Positions 62,893-64,000 of a stretch of DNA of 64,000 nt are shown here, in pieces. The stretch is from Pseudoflavitalea rhizosphaerae (GTDB lineage: Bacteria > Bacteroidota > Bacteroidia > Chitinophagales > Chitinophagaceae): the NCBI RefSeq assembly GCF_003991355.1, contig NZ_RCSU01000004.1, positions 365,245 through 429,244 on the forward strand, in the 5' to 3' direction. Below the pieces are notes generated by a model. It saw only the letters and a program-made list of their open reading frames with translations. It was not told the DNA's origin and did not search any database. A program made the translations under genes and the position numbers. Numbering within the stretch: the stretch's first letter is position 1; every line of letters begins with the position of its first letter.

Positions 62893-64000
62893 ATGCAAAA
62901 TTGCAACACCTCAGGTCCGTTTTTTGACCTGGACCGGCATGCATTCCTGCTTATGAGATCAGACCTGTTAAAGGCCGGATTTCACCGCAGTATCAGGAAA
63001 AAACTTTTACGAGCGATGAAATGGACAATCTTCATAATGGTAGCCTCCACGCTGCATGTGTCCGCGAATGGATTTTCCCAGAACGTCAAAGTAACTATTG
63101 TAGAACGTCAGATCAAACTGGAACGTTTTTTCCGTCTCGCAGAAAAGCAAACTGATTATCGTTTTTCCTACAGCACCAGTCTCGTTCCCATTACACACAA
63201 GATTGATGTGATTGCGAAAGATGAACCACTGGTGCGTGTGCTGGAGCGTATCCTGCCTGAACTGGGAATGCGTTACAGGTTACTTAACAAGAACGTCATC
63301 GGCATTTCTCCGGTTACTTTAGCGGCGCCGGCAATTCTGGTTGATACAACCATCACCGTCATGGGACGGATACTCGATGCAAGATCAATTCCCGTAGGCT
63401 TTGCTTCCGTAATGGTAAAAGGAACGCGAATGGGAGAAACCACCGACGAGCAGGGAAGGTTCGTGCTGAGAGGCGTGCCGGCCAATGCCATCATTTCTGT
63501 CAGCGCCATTGGTTTCACCACGCAGGAACTTTCAATACACGGTAACAGGAATATCGAGATCAGGCTGGCGGCAGAAAAAGCAGCAGACCTGCAGGAAGTG
63601 ACCGTGGTGAATACGGGTTACCAGGCCATTTCCAGGGAACGCGCCACCGGCGCATATTCTTCCATCAATCCCACACGTCTTCGCTCCAAATTGAAACCAG
63701 ACATCATTGCTGCGCTTGAAGGGCAGGCTGCGGGAGTAGTGGTTACCAAAGAAGGGAATATCGAAGTAAGAGGGGTGTCTACCATGAGTTCGGGCATCAG
63801 GGATGTGCTGATTGTTGTGGATGGCTTCCCTATTACAGGTGGACTGGAAAGTGTGAACGTGGATAATATCGAAAGCATCACTGTGCTGAAAGATGCAGTA
63901 GCCGCTTCCATCTATGGCGCGCGCTCTTCCAATGGTGTGATAGTGATCACCACCAAACAGGGAGCTGTTGGCAAGATGAGTGTGGAATACAGGGGGAGTG
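62893..64000 (+). CDS. SusC/RagA-family TonB-dependent receptor with STN signalling domain (3' partial)
   Basis: 369 complete codons are seen before the right edge. An N-terminal extension of about 42 residues leads into a signal peptide (KWTIFIMVASTLHVSANGFSQ region). Then come an STN domain (about 66-139), which passes signals to FecR, a carboxypeptidase-D-like module (about 155-235, MGRILDARSIPVGFASVMVKG) and the start of the plug, with the SusC motifs VTVVNTGYQ, LEGQAAGVVVTKEG, VLIVVDGFP and VLKDAVAASIYGARSSNGVIVITTKQG. It should import an oligosaccharide or other nutrient through the outer membrane. Starts at 62953 or 63016 are possible. Confidence 0.92.
   Translation, partial: MQNCNTSGPFFDLDRHAFLLMRSDLLKAGFHRSIRKKLLRAMKWTIFIMVASTLHVSANGFSQNVKVTIVERQIKLERFFRLAEKQTDYRFSYSTSLVPITHKIDVIAKDEPLVRVLERILPELGMRYRLLNKNVIGISPVTLAAPAILVDTTITVMGRILDARSIPVGFASVMVKGTRMGETTDEQGRFVLRGVPANAIISVSAIGFTTQELSIHGNRNIEIRLAAEKAADLQEVTVVNTGYQAISRERATGAYSSINPTRLRSKLKPDIIAALEGQAAGVVVTKEGNIEVRGVSTMSSGIRDVLIVVDGFPITGGLESVNVDNIESITVLKDAVAASIYGARSSNGVIVITTKQGAVGKMSVEYRGS

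Noticed and set aside
1..64000. tRNA, rRNA or known riboswitch genes
   Set aside because: Intergenic stretches were read for cloverleaf and conserved RNA patterns; none was convincing, though a dedicated covariance search was not possible.

Overview
The window looks like a chromosome segment of a Bacteroidota bacterium, most likely from the Chitinophagaceae group. The evidence is type IX secretion (T9SS) sorting domains (gliding-motility-type and type A), an ECF sigma / FecR / SusC-type receptor triad, DUF3570/DUF4266 proteins, many universal stress proteins, and start codons that mostly lack a Shine-Dalgarno sequence. No tRNA, rRNA, CRISPR array, transposase or integrase was recognised.

Layout. 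(1) 1-4619: end of a polysaccharide or glycan locus (ATP-grasp ligase, HAD phosphatase, PLP aminotransferase, membrane-bound nucleotide-sugar dehydratase). (2) 4632-12407: secreted proteins, a propeller-like T9SS protein and two tandem G8/beta-helix/PA14 proteins that carry Tat-like leaders. (3) 12720-15546: an ApbE flavinylation cluster (thioredoxin, ApbE, DUF4266, DUF3570). (4) 15597-39650: a long stress and energy region with PEP synthase, BON protein, erythromycin-esterase-like protein, a bactofilin-like membrane protein, four intact universal stress proteins and one broken one, a phosphoribosyltransferase, a glucan phosphorylase homologue, a baeRF3 protein, an AI-2E-type permease, response regulators (one fused to a Crp/Fnr module), an M50 protease with CBS domains, Hsp20, two NodB deacetylases, PfkB and a CDP-alcohol phosphotransferase. 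Its content resembles the DosR dormancy regulon of mycobacteria. (5) 39881-45755: a decayed gene, a 1474-residue PKD-repeat T9SS adhesin, and an SRPBCC protein with a well-placed operator.

(6) 45926-57470 is the most unusual part: nine tightly packed minus-strand genes facing a small LuxR-type regulator across an intergenic region with two perfect inverted repeats. The operon encodes a subtilisin-type protease without a signal peptide, large uncharacterised helical proteins, small proteins resembling the protease-associated Trypco2 domain, and two putative peptidoglycan-active enzymes (an M15 peptidase and a phage-P5/lysozyme-like protein with a DUF4347-like region). Both enzymes lack signal peptides and share a short N-terminal FEL-x-EEL leader. 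I cannot match this set to a described system. It could be a protease-centred conflict system, or a particle or export apparatus carrying lytic cargo.

(7) 58176-64000: GH16 glycosidase, a truncated MutS-family gene broken at its Walker A loop, a flavin amine oxidase, and the ECF sigma, FecR anti-sigma and SusC/TonB-transducer set, which runs off the right edge. All domain calls come from reading the translated sequence; no database search was run.
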